Below are positions 9,050-17,560 of a stretch of DNA of 37,363 nt, in pieces. Both the position numbers and the translations under genes were made by a program. How positions within the stretch are numbered: position 1 is the first letter of the stretch; each line of letters opens with the position of its first letter. The DNA lies in assembly GCA_946493085.1 (NCBI GenBank), contig CAMMAC010000015.1, positions 1 to 37,363 on the forward strand. Direction: 5' to 3'. The notes beneath the pieces were generated by a model. It had not been told where the DNA came from. It was given only the letters and a program-made list of their open reading frames with translations, and did no database searches. This DNA comes from an uncultured Clostridiaceae bacterium (GTDB taxonomy: Bacteria > Bacillota > Clostridia > TANB77 > CAG-508).

Positions 9050-9709
9050 CTAAAATAACCATTTTAATAATAAATTATTCTCATAAAAGAAGTTTCCTAT
9101 TGCTGCTTTTTGAATATTTTGCAAAAGCGCTCCATCTTGTATCATTGGGCTGATAAGAGAAATAAGTGCTAATAATATCCAAATAATAATTACTCCCTGT
9201 AGGATACCATATATTAGCCCCCCTATTTCGTTTACTTGTTTGATAATTGGTATGTTAGTTACAAACTTTGTTAGTAGTTTTACAACCATTAATATCACTT
9301 TTGCAAGAATGAATACAATAATGGCAACCCCTGCTTGTATGATGGTCATGCTTATTTGATGGGATGCTGCTACAAGAGCTGTATCTTTTGCCTCTGTAGC
9401 TACATCTTGTATAGCTCCATTTATATAATTTACCATATCAGTTGGTAAATCTGTTGCTTCTTCTGAAATATTACCTTCTTCATTTACTTTTCCAGATAGA
9501 GATTCTATTATTGCATTTTCTATGGTTTCATCTATTTGTGTGTTTTGTATTACCCAATCGGAAACCGGTTTATACAATAGAATAGCTATGATAATGGCTA
9601 AGATAAAAGATAGTATATTTAAGACAGAACTTGCAAGTCCTCTCTTATAGCCTAAAAAGATACATAGTAATAATATAGCTACTATTACAATATCAATAAT
9701 AATAGACAT
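9050..9709 (-). CDS. cvpA: CvpA family membrane protein
   Basis: The 219-residue protein has about four membrane helices (residues 3-22, 28-46, about 120-140 and 165-190), and its N-terminus (IDIVIVAILLLCIFLGYKRG) is typical of CvpA. CvpA is linked to colicin V production and envelope stress in enterics; its molecular role is unclear. A polar loop of about 70 residues separates the second and third helices. AGGAGG precedes the ATG. It is the second gene of an operon, 15 nt after the DUF5711-like gene. Confidence 0.88.
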   Translation of the reverse strand: MSIIIDIVIVAILLLCIFLGYKRGLASSVLNILSFILAIIIAILLYKPVSDWVIQNTQIDETIENAIIESLSGKVNEEGNISEEATDLPTDMVNYINGAIQDVATEAKDTALVAASHQISMTIIQAGVAIIVFILAKVILMVVKLLTKFVTNIPIIKQVNEIGGLIYGILQGVIIIWILLALISLISPMIQDGALLQNIQKAAIGNFFYENNLLLKWLF

Positions 9710-9724
9710 AAGATACCTCCTTTT

Positions 9725-10915
9725 TTAGTAGCTTACAATTTCTATTTTATCACGATATACAATTCCTGAAAAAGCATCTGTCACTACTATTTTTTTTATT
9801 TCTTGACTAGAAGTATATTTTTTCTTAAGCCATCCATTAGTTCCTATAAAATGTACTTCTGATCCTAAATTTAATGCAATTACTTCATCGTAGGTAATCA
9901 TTTCTCTTAATACTCCTTGTAACACATAAGTACTTATATTTTTACTATCTGTATTCATAATTTCTATAGTGCTTTCTGTATGCAATAAAGAGGAATTCTC
10001 TATTACCCTAACCACTTGATTATTTAGCTTAATATCCGCAAAAGTAATTTTTTTATTATCCTCCTCTAAATACATAATGGCTTCTATGCTACCATCTTTC
10101 CATATATCTATTTCATTATCAAAGAAGCAAATTAATTTATTTTGTTCTTGATACTGGATAGCAATCGGCAAGCGATTTGTTTGCATTTCTGAAGTGTAGA
10201 TAATGGATTCTGAAGGAGTTGTGCTTGCTTTTTCTACCGATATTGTTTTAATATTAGATTGCACTAGTGTTGCTTCAGAACTTACTTCTACAAAGCTAAC
10301 ATATCGATTATCTAAAGATATATCTACATCTGCTACCGTAGAGGTGGATAAATAAGTTTTAAATAATTCTTTTCCGGTTGCATCAAAAATTTGGATAACG
10401 GATTGATAAGTAGTTCCTGTTAATACAACGGCTACATATCCATTTTTATTAACAGTTACCCTCGAAATATTTCCTTCTAAGCTCTTTTCCCATACTTTTT
10501 TGTTTCCTGCCATTAGATATAGATTTTGTGCACCTTTATCTCCTATCAGTAAAAATCTTCCTTTATGGTCTGCTATTGGAGTAGTAATTTGCATTTCTTC
10601 TGTATATTCTTGCTTTCCTAAAGAATTATAGGCTGTTAAAACATTGTTTTGTAGTATTGCTATATATTTATCATAAGCAAAAATTCGATTACTATCTACT
10701 CCATCTATCGCAATAGAAGGTAGATTATTTTCGGATACATCTTTCATCAACACATATCTATCCCAAAAATCTCTAAACTCTTTGTTTACGCAGTAAAGTA
10801 TAGCTATTACAATAATAGCTATTAGCAATACGCCTACTACACTTGCTATAATAATTTTCTTTTTGCTTATTTTTTTTACCTGATTTTCTTCTTCGTCAAT
10901 TCCTATTATTTTCAT
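9725..10915 (-). CDS. DUF5711-like membrane-anchored beta-propeller protein
   Basis: The 396-residue protein has an N-terminal cytoplasmic stretch, one membrane helix (about 22-45) and a large extracellular part of repeated beta-strand blades (for example RIFAYDKYIAILQNN, GRFLLIGDKGAQNLYL, GYVAVVLTG, RYVSFVEVS), like WD/PQQ propellers. It matches my memory of the DUF5711 family in Clostridia. Function is unknown; pairing with cvpA suggests an envelope role. AAGGAG precedes the ATG. Confidence 0.75.
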   Translation of the reverse strand: MKIIGIDEEENQVKKISKKKIIIASVVGVLLIAIIVIAILYCVNKEFRDFWDRYVLMKDVSENNLPSIAIDGVDSNRIFAYDKYIAILQNNVLTAYNSLGKQEYTEEMQITTPIADHKGRFLLIGDKGAQNLYLMAGNKKVWEKSLEGNISRVTVNKNGYVAVVLTGTTYQSVIQIFDATGKELFKTYLSTSTVADVDISLDNRYVSFVEVSSEATLVQSNIKTISVEKASTTPSESIIYTSEMQTNRLPIAIQYQEQNKLICFFDNEIDIWKDGSIEAIMYLEEDNKKITFADIKLNNQVVRVIENSSLLHTESTIEIMNTDSKNISTYVLQGVLREMITYDEVIALNLGSEVHFIGTNGWLKKKYTSSQEIKKIVVTDAFSGIVYRDKIEIVSY

Positions 10916-11003
10916 TCGTTTCTCCTTATTTTTGTTTACTTATTTTATATCAGTTTTTTGCTATTTTTTCAATAGTTGTCTCGAAAAACTTAAGGTGAAC
11001 TTT

Positions 11004-11030
11004 GCAATTTAAGGAACGTTCCTAAATTGC
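11004..11030. repeat. Palindrome at the end of the YkvI gene
   Basis: GCAATTT (11004-11010) and AAATTGC (11024-11030) flank the perfect palindrome AGGAACGTTCCT (11012-11023); only A11011 is unpaired. It overlaps the stop codon and could act as a terminator, although the minus-strand T-run begins only about 30 nt further on. Confidence 0.55.
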
Positions 11031-12017
11031 AACATAAATAAAATTTGTATGATGCCTAATGCTCCAAAAGTGGGATATAATATCTCTACTAATTTGGAAA
11101 AGCCTATGGGTGAGATTATTACTGCAGTAATAACAATTACTATTAGCCATATTTGATAATCTCTTTTAGTTTTACTCACATTTTCTAAAAAACTATATCC
11201 TGATGTAATGGCAGATGTAAAAATAGAAATTAGTATCACTATTCCATATAGATAAGGATATATTTTTCCGAAATTCTGCTACAATTTGAATAAGCGGTAG
11301 TTCTAATTCTTGAGCATAAAAAATACCTTTATATAATAAACCCAAAATAATCAAAGCTAGCAAGAAAAGAAATAGGCTACTACATATAGCAATATTTCTA
11401 ATTTGCTTTTTTTCTAGTTTTGTTTCTTGCAAACTAATTAATAATGGTATCAGCAAAATGCTATTGTAGCTAGCATATAAAATACTAGAAAAAAATCCAT
11501 TTTGTGAAGAACTTTCTATAAATTCTCCTATTCCTGTTATTTTACTACCTAAATAAAAAATAAGTAGCAACAAAATTGGTACTAATATTTCATTCATTTT
11601 CATAACGCCTGTTACATTTTTTTGAAAAATAATATAACATGCTATCATAAAGAAAAAAGCAGAAATCATAATGGGAATTTGGTATACTTGTTTTAAATAG
11701 GCGCTAAAACCCGCCACCATAATATAAAAGGAAATTAATAAAAAACTATTGACTATAATATTCATTATTTGATTGATTTTGGGATATTTTGGATTAATGG
11801 TTTGTAAAAATTCATGATAATTTTGGATAGATTTTTCTTTTACTAAGGAAAGAACAAAATAGATAATTCCTCCTATTATGATACTCATTATTCCTAATCC
11901 TAGAATTCCATATATGCCAAATCTTGCGAAAAATAAATAGATTTCTTTTCCTGAAGCAAATCCTGCACCTATAATACTCCCTATAATGACCATAATGATT
12001 TTGATGACCTTTTTCAC
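11009..12017 (-). CDS. YkvI-family membrane transporter, read through a +1 frameshift at CGG
   Basis: Two overlapping frames together give one 335-residue YkvI-type protein, the usual family length. The start (IIMVIIGSIIGAGFASGKE) is the family signature. YkvI proteins resemble APC-type amino-acid or spore-germination transporters; the substrate is unknown. Frame 1 runs from the GTG at 12015-12017 to TTT at 11271-11273. Skipping one base (11270) moves reading to GGA AAA ATA TAT and the continuation YPYLYGIVILISIFTSAITS to the stop at 11009. Without the shift, frame 1 ends after 274 residues and loses the last two to three helices. The shift is at an in-frame CGG followed by A, as in two other genes here. 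Ordinary mutation is possible but does not explain the shared site. Confidence 0.82.
11267..11270 (-). other. Proposed CGGA +1 frameshift site in the YkvI gene
   Basis: On the minus strand the text is GAA TTT CGG AAA AAT in frame 0 and TTT [C] GGA AAA ATA TAT in the frame that restores the family C-terminus. The P-site codon is TTT. TTT can re-pair as TTC here, but the other two sites do not share this, so the shift seems to depend on CGG in the A site. Confidence 0.75.
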
Positions 12018-12140
12018 TTTTTTCTTCCTCCTCTTTCCGGTTTTCCCTTAATCGAATAGAGGATTTTTAGCCTCTTCCTTCCACCTAAGCCAAAGAGGAA
12101 AACCTCTCATTTATTTATATGAGAGGTTTTTTCTTTTATT
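12018..12140 (-). promoter_or_regulatory. Structured leader of the YkvI gene with alternating CCTCT/AGAGG
   Basis: The minus-strand RNA carries CCTCT (12126-12122), AGAGG (12107-12103), CCTCT (12098-12094), AGAGG (12075-12071), CCTCT (12062-12058) and finally the ribosome site AGAGGAGG (12034-12027). Neighbouring segments can pair in mutually exclusive ways, and the last CCTCT can cover the ribosome site. This looks like an attenuator or riboswitch-type leader; the ligand is unknown. The first hairpin may simply be the gldG terminator. Confidence 0.5.
12099..12130. terminator. Terminator hairpin after gldG-like gene
   Basis: AAAACCTCTCAT (12099-12110) and ATGAGAGGTTTT (12119-12130) are exact complements with an 8-nt loop. 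It lies 11 nt past the stop of the minus-strand gene at 12141. Confidence 0.75.
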
Positions 12141-13574
12141 CTATTTTTTTCTTCTTCTTACTTGCCATATTACTACACCTATTATGATGATTAGTACTGG
12201 CACACCAAAGATAATAGCTCTTATGATATTATCTTGTTGCTGTGTTGCTGTATAAGTTACATACCCTGTATCTTTTCTAATACGGATAGTGTCTCCTCTA
12301 TCTGTTAAATAAGCAATACTATTAAGCACAATGTCTTTATTGTTAGCTAACTGAACTGGATAAACATTGTAGTTTTGTACGGGTATTATTTCGTTTGTAA
12401 CAAATAAGTTATTGGCAAATAAAATTAGTTTGGAGGTAGTGTCTTCTCCTACTTCTTTTTCTGCTTCTAACGCTATGGTAACTACGCCTTCTTGGTCACT
12501 ACTTGTAGTAGGTACATCAAAATCTTCTCTATAAAAAGAGGTTTCTGTAGATTGTATAATTGGCGTAATATCTACTTTTAGTTCTTCTAATTTTTCTGCA
12601 TCGGAAAGTACAATTTTTCCTGCACTTGGAAGCACTACTCCTGTACCATCATAAACATCTTGTGTCACTTCGTGACCAAGAACTGTTGGAATAATAAAAT
12701 CTGGCCTATTTACTAGCATTTTACTACTATCTGTTTCTAGTAATACTCCTTTTCCAATAGAAACTCCATATAAATCTAATATTTTTTGTACATTTGGCAT
12801 TTCTACATCATTTACTAGAATATCACTCATCCATAAAATATTTCCACCATTTTGTATATAATTTGTAATAGCATCTACTTCTATTTGTTGAAAATCGGAT
12901 GTTGGGGAAGCTATAACTAATGTATCACAATCCTCTGGAAAAGCTGTTGTTAATAAATTAAGTGTCTCGATATCATTCACATCATTTTGGATATATGCAG
13001 CAAGTGTATATAACTCATAATCGATACTATATTCGTTATGTCCTGTTAAGAAATATACTTTTGGCTTATCTGCAATTGTTGTATCCAAAATAGCATTAGT
13101 CAATTTTTGCTCTGTCATATCTATGGTTTCATAAGTAGTATAGTCATAAGTATATAATTCGCTAGAAGATAACACTTTATATCTTTGCTCAGATTGTACT
13201 ACAATACCAATACTATCTTCGCTTGTAATCCCATAAGTTTGTGCTAAATCTGGTCTTTCTGTAATATTTACTACTTCTGCCGTTATGTGGCTATTTACAT
13301 TATTGTATTGCTTTGCTAAACTAAATGCTGTGCTTTCTTCTGTATAACCAAAGAAGTAAATGATGACATCTTCTTCTACATTTTTTACTTGTTCTTTTGA
13401 CTCATCTGACAAGGTATATCTCTGTTCTTGCGTAAAATCAAATGGATTTATATTCAAACTTTGTACCCATATATTAAGCCCTAAGTAAATAGCAAGAAGA
13501 ATAGCGACTAAGCAAACTGTTAATATGGTTTTTCTCAACCATTTTTTCTTTATGACTTCTATGATTTTCTTCAA
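12141..13574 (-). CDS. GldG-like ABC transport system auxiliary protein
   Basis: The 477-residue protein has a membrane helix near 16-36, a large extracytoplasmic GldG/IFT52-like domain (NPFDFTQEQRYTLSDESKEQ, VYFLTGHNEYSI, LVIASPTSDF, GGNILWMSDI) and a C-terminal membrane helix (about 452-471) followed by RRRKK. In gliding Bacteroidetes GldG works with GldA/GldF; in Firmicutes the trio is an uncharacterised exporter. The start is TTG at 13572-13574, with AGGAG 6 nt upstream. It is the last gene of a three-gene operon. Confidence 0.85.
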   Translation of the reverse strand: MKKIIEVIKKKWLRKTILTVCLVAILLAIYLGLNIWVQSLNINPFDFTQEQRYTLSDESKEQVKNVEEDVIIYFFGYTEESTAFSLAKQYNNVNSHITAEVVNITERPDLAQTYGITSEDSIGIVVQSEQRYKVLSSSELYTYDYTTYETIDMTEQKLTNAILDTTIADKPKVYFLTGHNEYSIDYELYTLAAYIQNDVNDIETLNLLTTAFPEDCDTLVIASPTSDFQQIEVDAITNYIQNGGNILWMSDILVNDVEMPNVQKILDLYGVSIGKGVLLETDSSKMLVNRPDFIIPTVLGHEVTQDVYDGTGVVLPSAGKIVLSDAEKLEELKVDITPIIQSTETSFYREDFDVPTTSSDQEGVVTIALEAEKEVGEDTTSKLILFANNLFVTNEIIPVQNYNVYPVQLANNKDIVLNSIAYLTDRGDTIRIRKDTGYVTYTATQQQDNIIRAIIFGVPVLIIIIGVVIWQVRRRKK

Positions 13575-13589
13575 TTTTCTCTCTCCTTT

Positions 13590-14273
13590 CTATTTTACGC
13601 TCTTTTTTCTTTGTAATACTAATATAGTAAGTATAGTAAATAATATTGGTGTAGATATTAATAATACTAAAGAGCTTAAGGTAACTGAGCCTGTTGGGAA
13701 AGTATTACTAAATACATTAATAAATGAAAAATCTAATGTAGCTTCTATAAAGTTTGGCATAAACCATGTTACAATGAAAAAGGCAATGGTGATAACTCCT
13801 GCTATAATTTGATTTTCTGTTAAACTAGAAGCAAACATTCCAAAGGAAATATACGTCATAGCAAGTAAAAAGTAGCCTAACAATGTAATTAATGCTGTGG
13901 TAATATGTGGCGTTCCAAAGCAAGTAAGGATAATATAATAAATTGCGGTAAATGCTTCTGTAATTAATATAATCATTGCGGCTCCTAATAACTTTCCACA
14001 TACAATAGACGTAATACTTCTAGGCGATGTAAACAATAATTGTTCTGTTCCTGTTTTTCTTTCTTCTGCAAACATTCTCATAGTTAAAATAGGTACAATG
14101 AAAGTAAGTACAGTAGCTGCTGAATAAAACATGTATTCAAAATTTGTACTTCCATATTGGACAACATCCAAATAAAAGAAGATACTACACATTAATAAAA
14201 AAATTCCTATAAAAATATATCCTATTGGAGATAAAAAATAGGTTTTTAATTCTTTTTTTGCAATTGTCCACAT
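13590..14273 (-). CDS. ABC-2 permease, GldF-like
   Basis: The 227-residue membrane protein has about six helices and the ABC-2 motif region (FAEERKTGTEQLLFTSPRS, residues 68-88). It matches GldF/NosY-type permeases. It starts with ATG 2 nt after the ATPase gene stop and is followed 15 nt later by the GldG-like gene. The trio would form a membrane exporter of unknown substrate. Confidence 0.87.
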   Translation of the reverse strand: MWTIAKKELKTYFLSPIGYIFIGIFLLMCSIFFYLDVVQYGSTNFEYMFYSAATVLTFIVPILTMRMFAEERKTGTEQLLFTSPRSITSIVCGKLLGAAMIILITEAFTAIYYIILTCFGTPHITTALITLLGYFLLAMTYISFGMFASSLTENQIIAGVITIAFFIVTWFMPNFIEATLDFSFINVFSNTFPTGSVTLSSLVLLISTPILFTILTILVLQRKKSVK

Positions 14274-14275
14274 AA

Positions 14276-15346
14276 TTATTTTTCTCCCCTTTCTTTTTTA
14301 TTTTCTTCTTTTTGTTTTTTCTTTTCTTGCTTTTTAGCTTCTTTCTCTTTTTTCTTTTCCTCTTTGTCTTGTTTTTTATTTTGTATACTTTCTGAGGCTT
14401 TTTCTATTTCTTCTTTTGCATTAATTAAACGAATAAAGGCATCTTCTAAAGTTGCTTCTGCTTTTTTTAGTTCAAATATCGTAATATTTTGTTTTGGTAA
14501 AATATCAAATAAATCTTTTCTTAAGTCTACATCTGCATTAGAAGTTATCATATATTGTTTTGTTCCATCTTCGTTGTCTTTTATCATTTTGATTTCTTTT
14601 AGTTTTGGTAATTTTTCTTTTATATTACCCATATGCTCTTCTTTATCTTCTACAGTTAGCAATAATACATTTTCTTCTTTCGTTTTTTCTTCCAAATGTT
14701 CTGGTGTATCAATTGCTACTATTTTTCCTTTATTAATAATAATCACTCTTTCACATATTTGACTTACTTCTGGTAAAATATGGGTACTTAATATAACGGT
14801 ATGATTTTTTCCTAATTCTTTAATTAGGTTTCTAATTTCTATAATTTGTTTTGGATCTAATCCTACGGTTGGTTCGTCTAAAATAAGGACTTCTGGATTT
14901 CCTACTAAAGCACCAGCTAGGCTCACTCTTTGTTTATATCCTCTGGATAAATTTCTAATTAATTTGTTTTGTACCTCTTCTAAACCTGTTTCTTTTAATA
15001 CTTTCTCGATGTCTTCTTTTCTTTGTTTTCTCGGCATTCTTTTAAGCTCTGTCATATATTTTACGAATTCTTTTACGGTAAGCTCAGAATATAAAGGTAC
15101 GTTTTCTGGCATATAACCAATTTGCCTTTTAGCTTTTTTAGCTTTTTTGGAAATATCATTTCCATTAATCATAATGGTTCCTTCACTTGGCTCTATAAAA
15201 CCAGTTATCATATTCATGGTTGTACTTTTTCCTGCTCCGTTTGGTCCTAAAAAGCCAATAACTTCTCCATCTTTTACTGTAAAGCTAATGTTATCTACAG
15301 CAGTAAAACTGCCATATTTTTTTGTAACATTTTTAACTTCTATCAA
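14276..15346 (-). CDS. ABC transporter ATP-binding protein, GldA-like
   Basis: The 356-residue protein has Walker A G34-PNGAGK-S41, the signature LSRGYKQRVSLAGAL (near 134) and Walker B VLILDEPT (near 156), followed by the D-loop and H-loop (STHILPEV). The ATPase domain is about 1-230. The C-terminal 130 residues end in a very lysine/glutamate-rich tail (about 315-356), an unusual extension. The start is TTG at 15344-15346, with AAGGAGG 7 nt upstream. It is the first gene of the operon. Confidence 0.92.
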   Translation of the reverse strand: MIEVKNVTKKYGSFTAVDNISFTVKDGEVIGFLGPNGAGKSTTMNMITGFIEPSEGTIMINGNDISKKAKKAKRQIGYMPENVPLYSELTVKEFVKYMTELKRMPRKQRKEDIEKVLKETGLEEVQNKLIRNLSRGYKQRVSLAGALVGNPEVLILDEPTVGLDPKQIIEIRNLIKELGKNHTVILSTHILPEVSQICERVIIINKGKIVAIDTPEHLEEKTKEENVLLLTVEDKEEHMGNIKEKLPKLKEIKMIKDNEDGTKQYMITSNADVDLRKDLFDILPKQNITIFELKKAEATLEDAFIRLINAKEEIEKASESIQNKKQDKEEKKKEKEAKKQEKKKQKEENKKERGEK

Positions 15347-15374
15347 AATAATTCCTCCTTGTTTTCAAAATTTT

Positions 15375-15394
15375 AACACCATTTATCTGGTGTT
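15375..15394 (-). repeat. Small hairpin in the leader of the ABC operon
   Basis: AACACCA (15375-15381) pairs with TGGTGTT (15388-15394), 30 nt upstream of the TTG start of the ATPase gene. On the minus strand it is followed by AAAATTTTG, so it is a weak terminator at best; it may be a leader structure. Confidence 0.35.
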
Positions 15395-15489
15395 TTAAAA
15401 TCCTTATTTCCGTAGTATTTGTTTTAGAATACCACTAAGATTTTTTATATGCAATACAATTCACATAGAATTCACAAACTTTGTAAACA

Positions 15490-15527
15490 AAAATACATTC
15501 TATCTTTTATAGATTAGAATGTATTTT
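15490..15527 (-). terminator. Terminator after pilin-like gene 1
   Basis: A 13-bp perfect stem (15490-15502 with 15515-15527) lies 6 nt past the stop of the minus-strand gene at 15534, followed by a T-rich stretch. Confidence 0.85.
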
Positions 15528-15533
15528 ATATTT

Positions 15534-16520
15534 TTAAAAAACAGCATATACTGTTACTGCGCAAGGAGAATTATGTCCTAAGCCACCTCTATCTTGATAC
15601 AGTTTCCCTGTTGAAGCATCATAACGCCACGTATAGGTAGTTGCTCCTGTATTACTTGATGCCACATTATGATTATCTTGGTCTACTATAGGAAATAGAT
15701 TTTGAAATAATACTAGTTGCTGATAATTATTTGGCCATTTTTTTGCTAAATCCACTCCTTGTGTTGCTGCTCTATACCACCAATACCCTGCATCATATTC
15801 AGCACTAGTATTATATACATGTACTGTTTTATTATTTGCTCCATAACCTACATTATATCCATTATTGTAACTATTATTGACATCAGTCCCATTTCCTGTT
15901 ATTTTTTGTCCGTTTACCCATGCTGTTACTCCATTTGATAAATTATTAGCATTCGCTGTTGCTTGCGTTTGACTTGCTAAGTCCTTTGCTGTTACTTTTC
16001 CACTTCCATTATGGTATCCTTTTGGTATTGTATAGCTCTGACCTGCATTTAGATTTGCATTTACTGATCCATTATTTGCCATTGTTCCTGTTACTAATTG
16101 CCCTTTACTATATGCTTTATAATCTTTTAAAACATGACTTGCTTCTGCATTTGTTTCTCCTAATTGTGTTTCTATATTTCCCCATTGATTTTGTAAATCT
16201 TGAATTGTATTCTCCTTTTCTATTACTTGTGTTTTTAATTCTTCCACTTGTTTTTGTAATAACTCTATGATTTCATCTTTTTGACTATCTCCTCCTCCTG
16301 ATCCTATACCATTTTCTGTTTTCTCCATTTCTTCAAATAATTGGTTAAGCTGTTCTTGTTCTTGTTGTCCTGCAAATATGGTATCTTTTTTTGCTTGTTG
16401 TGCTTTTTTTATAATTCCATTATCTCCTACTAACATATTAATACTTACTCCTGCTAATATAAGTAAAATAATAATAGTTACCACTAATGCTATAATAGTA
16501 ATTCCATTTTCTCTTTTCAT
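15534..16520 (-). CDS. Pilin-like protein 1 with coiled coil and phage-fibre-like repeats
   Basis: The 328-residue protein starts MKRENG|ITIIALVV and continues to ILAGVSINMLVGDNGI, a prepilin-type leader and hydrophobic helix with a cleavable glycine before ITII. The usual Glu at mature position 5 is replaced by Ala. A coiled coil covers about 75-115. It is followed by motifs often seen in phage tail fibres (GQLVTGTM near 140, YTIPKGYHNGSGKVTAKDL near 166, TAWVNGQKITGNG near 198) and a Gly/Asn/Tyr-rich C-terminus. It is probably a cell-surface or minor-pilin protein; no pilus assembly genes are in the window. AGGAG precedes the ATG. The gene is monocistronic. Confidence 0.75.
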   Translation of the reverse strand: MKRENGITIIALVVTIIILLILAGVSINMLVGDNGIIKKAQQAKKDTIFAGQQEQEQLNQLFEEMEKTENGIGSGGGDSQKDEIIELLQKQVEELKTQVIEKENTIQDLQNQWGNIETQLGETNAEASHVLKDYKAYSKGQLVTGTMANNGSVNANLNAGQSYTIPKGYHNGSGKVTAKDLASQTQATANANNLSNGVTAWVNGQKITGNGTDVNNSYNNGYNVGYGANNKTVHVYNTSAEYDAGYWWYRAATQGVDLAKKWPNNYQQLVLFQNLFPIVDQDNHNVASSNTGATTYTWRYDASTGKLYQDRGGLGHNSPCAVTVYAVF

Positions 16521-16703
16521 GTGTTCTATTTCTCCTTTTCTTATGTATCTTTTTACATGCTATTTTCTTTTTCTTCTCCTTATTTTGCAATTATATTTAT
16601 GTTATTTTGTTATTATAGTTATTTTTCCATATTTTCTAATAAAGCATAAAAAAAGTTTTCATTCATATAGTGTATCAATACTTATTAGGAAAGGAAGTAG
16701 CTT

Positions 16704-17309
16704 ATGTCTATATCTTATTGTATTCTTATCTCTTTTTTGTTGGTTTTTTTATCAGAATTAGGAGATAAGACACAACTTCTTGTTTTATCCTTTTCCTCTA
16801 AAGTAAAATCTGTTTGGATTTTATTAGGAGTGTGTCTTGGTTCGTTTTTTAGCCATGGAATTGCTATTTTGTTTGGTAGTTCCATTGGTTTATTAGAAAA
16901 TGACATTTTTCATTTTTATTTAGAACTATTTACTTATTTTTCTTTTTTATTGTTTGGTATTTTTTCTCTTTTTTCTTCATCAGAGAAGGAAAGTGGAAAG
17001 AAAGGAAGTCTTTTGCAAAAGCTTGCTTCTTTAAACCTAGGATATGTATTTATGATTGCCGCTTCTATCGCTATAGGAGAATTTGGAGATAAAACTTTTT
17101 TGGCTTCTATTGGGCTTGGCATTAGTTATCCTCATAAGAAAATTTTTTTGATTGCAGGTGCTATTTTGGGAATGGTAGTCTCCGATAGCATTGCTATTCT
17201 TCTGGGAAAATTTTTAAGCCATAAAGTTTCGGAAACTACTATGCAAAAAATATCTAGCCTTTTATTTATTTTTTTTGGCATAGTAGGTCTTATTTTTCTA
17301 TTTTTTTAA
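16704..17309 (+). CDS. TMEM165/GDT1 (UPF0016) family cation exporter
   Basis: The 201-residue protein has six membrane helices in two repeats, each with the family motif: E18-LGDKT23 and E126-FGDKT131. GDT1/MneA-type proteins export Mn2+ (or Ca2+) in exchange for protons. Bacterial members are often under a manganese riboswitch, but I see none in the 180 bases upstream. AGGAAAGGAAG precedes the ATG. A hairpin at 17331-17352 ends the transcript or controls the next gene. Confidence 0.92.
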   Translation: MSISYCILISFLLVFLSELGDKTQLLVLSFSSKVKSVWILLGVCLGSFFSHGIAILFGSSIGLLENDIFHFYLELFTYFSFLLFGIFSLFSSSEKESGKKGSLLQKLASLNLGYVFMIAASIAIGEFGDKTFLASIGLGISYPHKKIFLIAGAILGMVVSDSIAILLGKFLSHKVSETTMQKISSLLFIFFGIVGLIFLFF

Positions 17310-17330
17310 ATTTGTCACCAATTAAAAAAA

Positions 17331-17352
17331 CACCTATATATTATAATAGGTG
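17331..17352 (+). terminator. Terminator-like hairpin that contains the next gene's ribosome site
   Basis: CACCTAT (17331-17337) pairs with ATAGGTG (17346-17352), preceded by seven A and followed by ATTTTTT. The AGGTG ribosome site for the ATG at 17360 (7-nt spacer) lies in the right arm, so folding would hide it. Confidence 0.65.
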
Positions 17353-17359
17353 ATTTTTT

Positions 17360-17560
17360 ATGTGTTTTTTGAAAGATGTATCTGGATGTGAATTGGTTGC
17401 ACTTGCTAGTGTTTTTGCTGTTTTTTTATCGCAAGGACTTTCTCCTGATGAGATAGATACTTTAGGTAATTTTCTCTCTGCTGTTGGAGCTAATTTAAGC
17501 ACAATTGCTAGTGCGCAAGGTGGAGATGCCGTAAATCTTTCTTATTCCAATTTCCAATAA
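17360..17560 (+). CDS. Small protein resembling DUF6774
   Basis: The 66-residue protein has CELVALASVFAVFLSQGLSP followed by a short amphipathic segment (LGNFLSAVGANLSTIASAQ). This pattern (S-CELVA...LSxxExxxLxxFLxxxGxxLxTIA) resembles my memory of the DUF6774 family of very short proteins in Clostridia; function is unknown. The ATG has AGGTG 7 nt upstream, inside a hairpin. Its last 19 bases overlap the end of the converging pilin-like gene 2. Confidence 0.6.
   Translation: MCFLKDVSGCELVALASVFAVFLSQGLSPDEIDTLGNFLSAVGANLSTIASAQGGDAVNLSYSNFQ

Noticed and set aside
16521..16703. Manganese (yybP-ykoY) riboswitch before the TMEM165 gene
   Set aside because: I looked for its conserved loops and found no convincing match.
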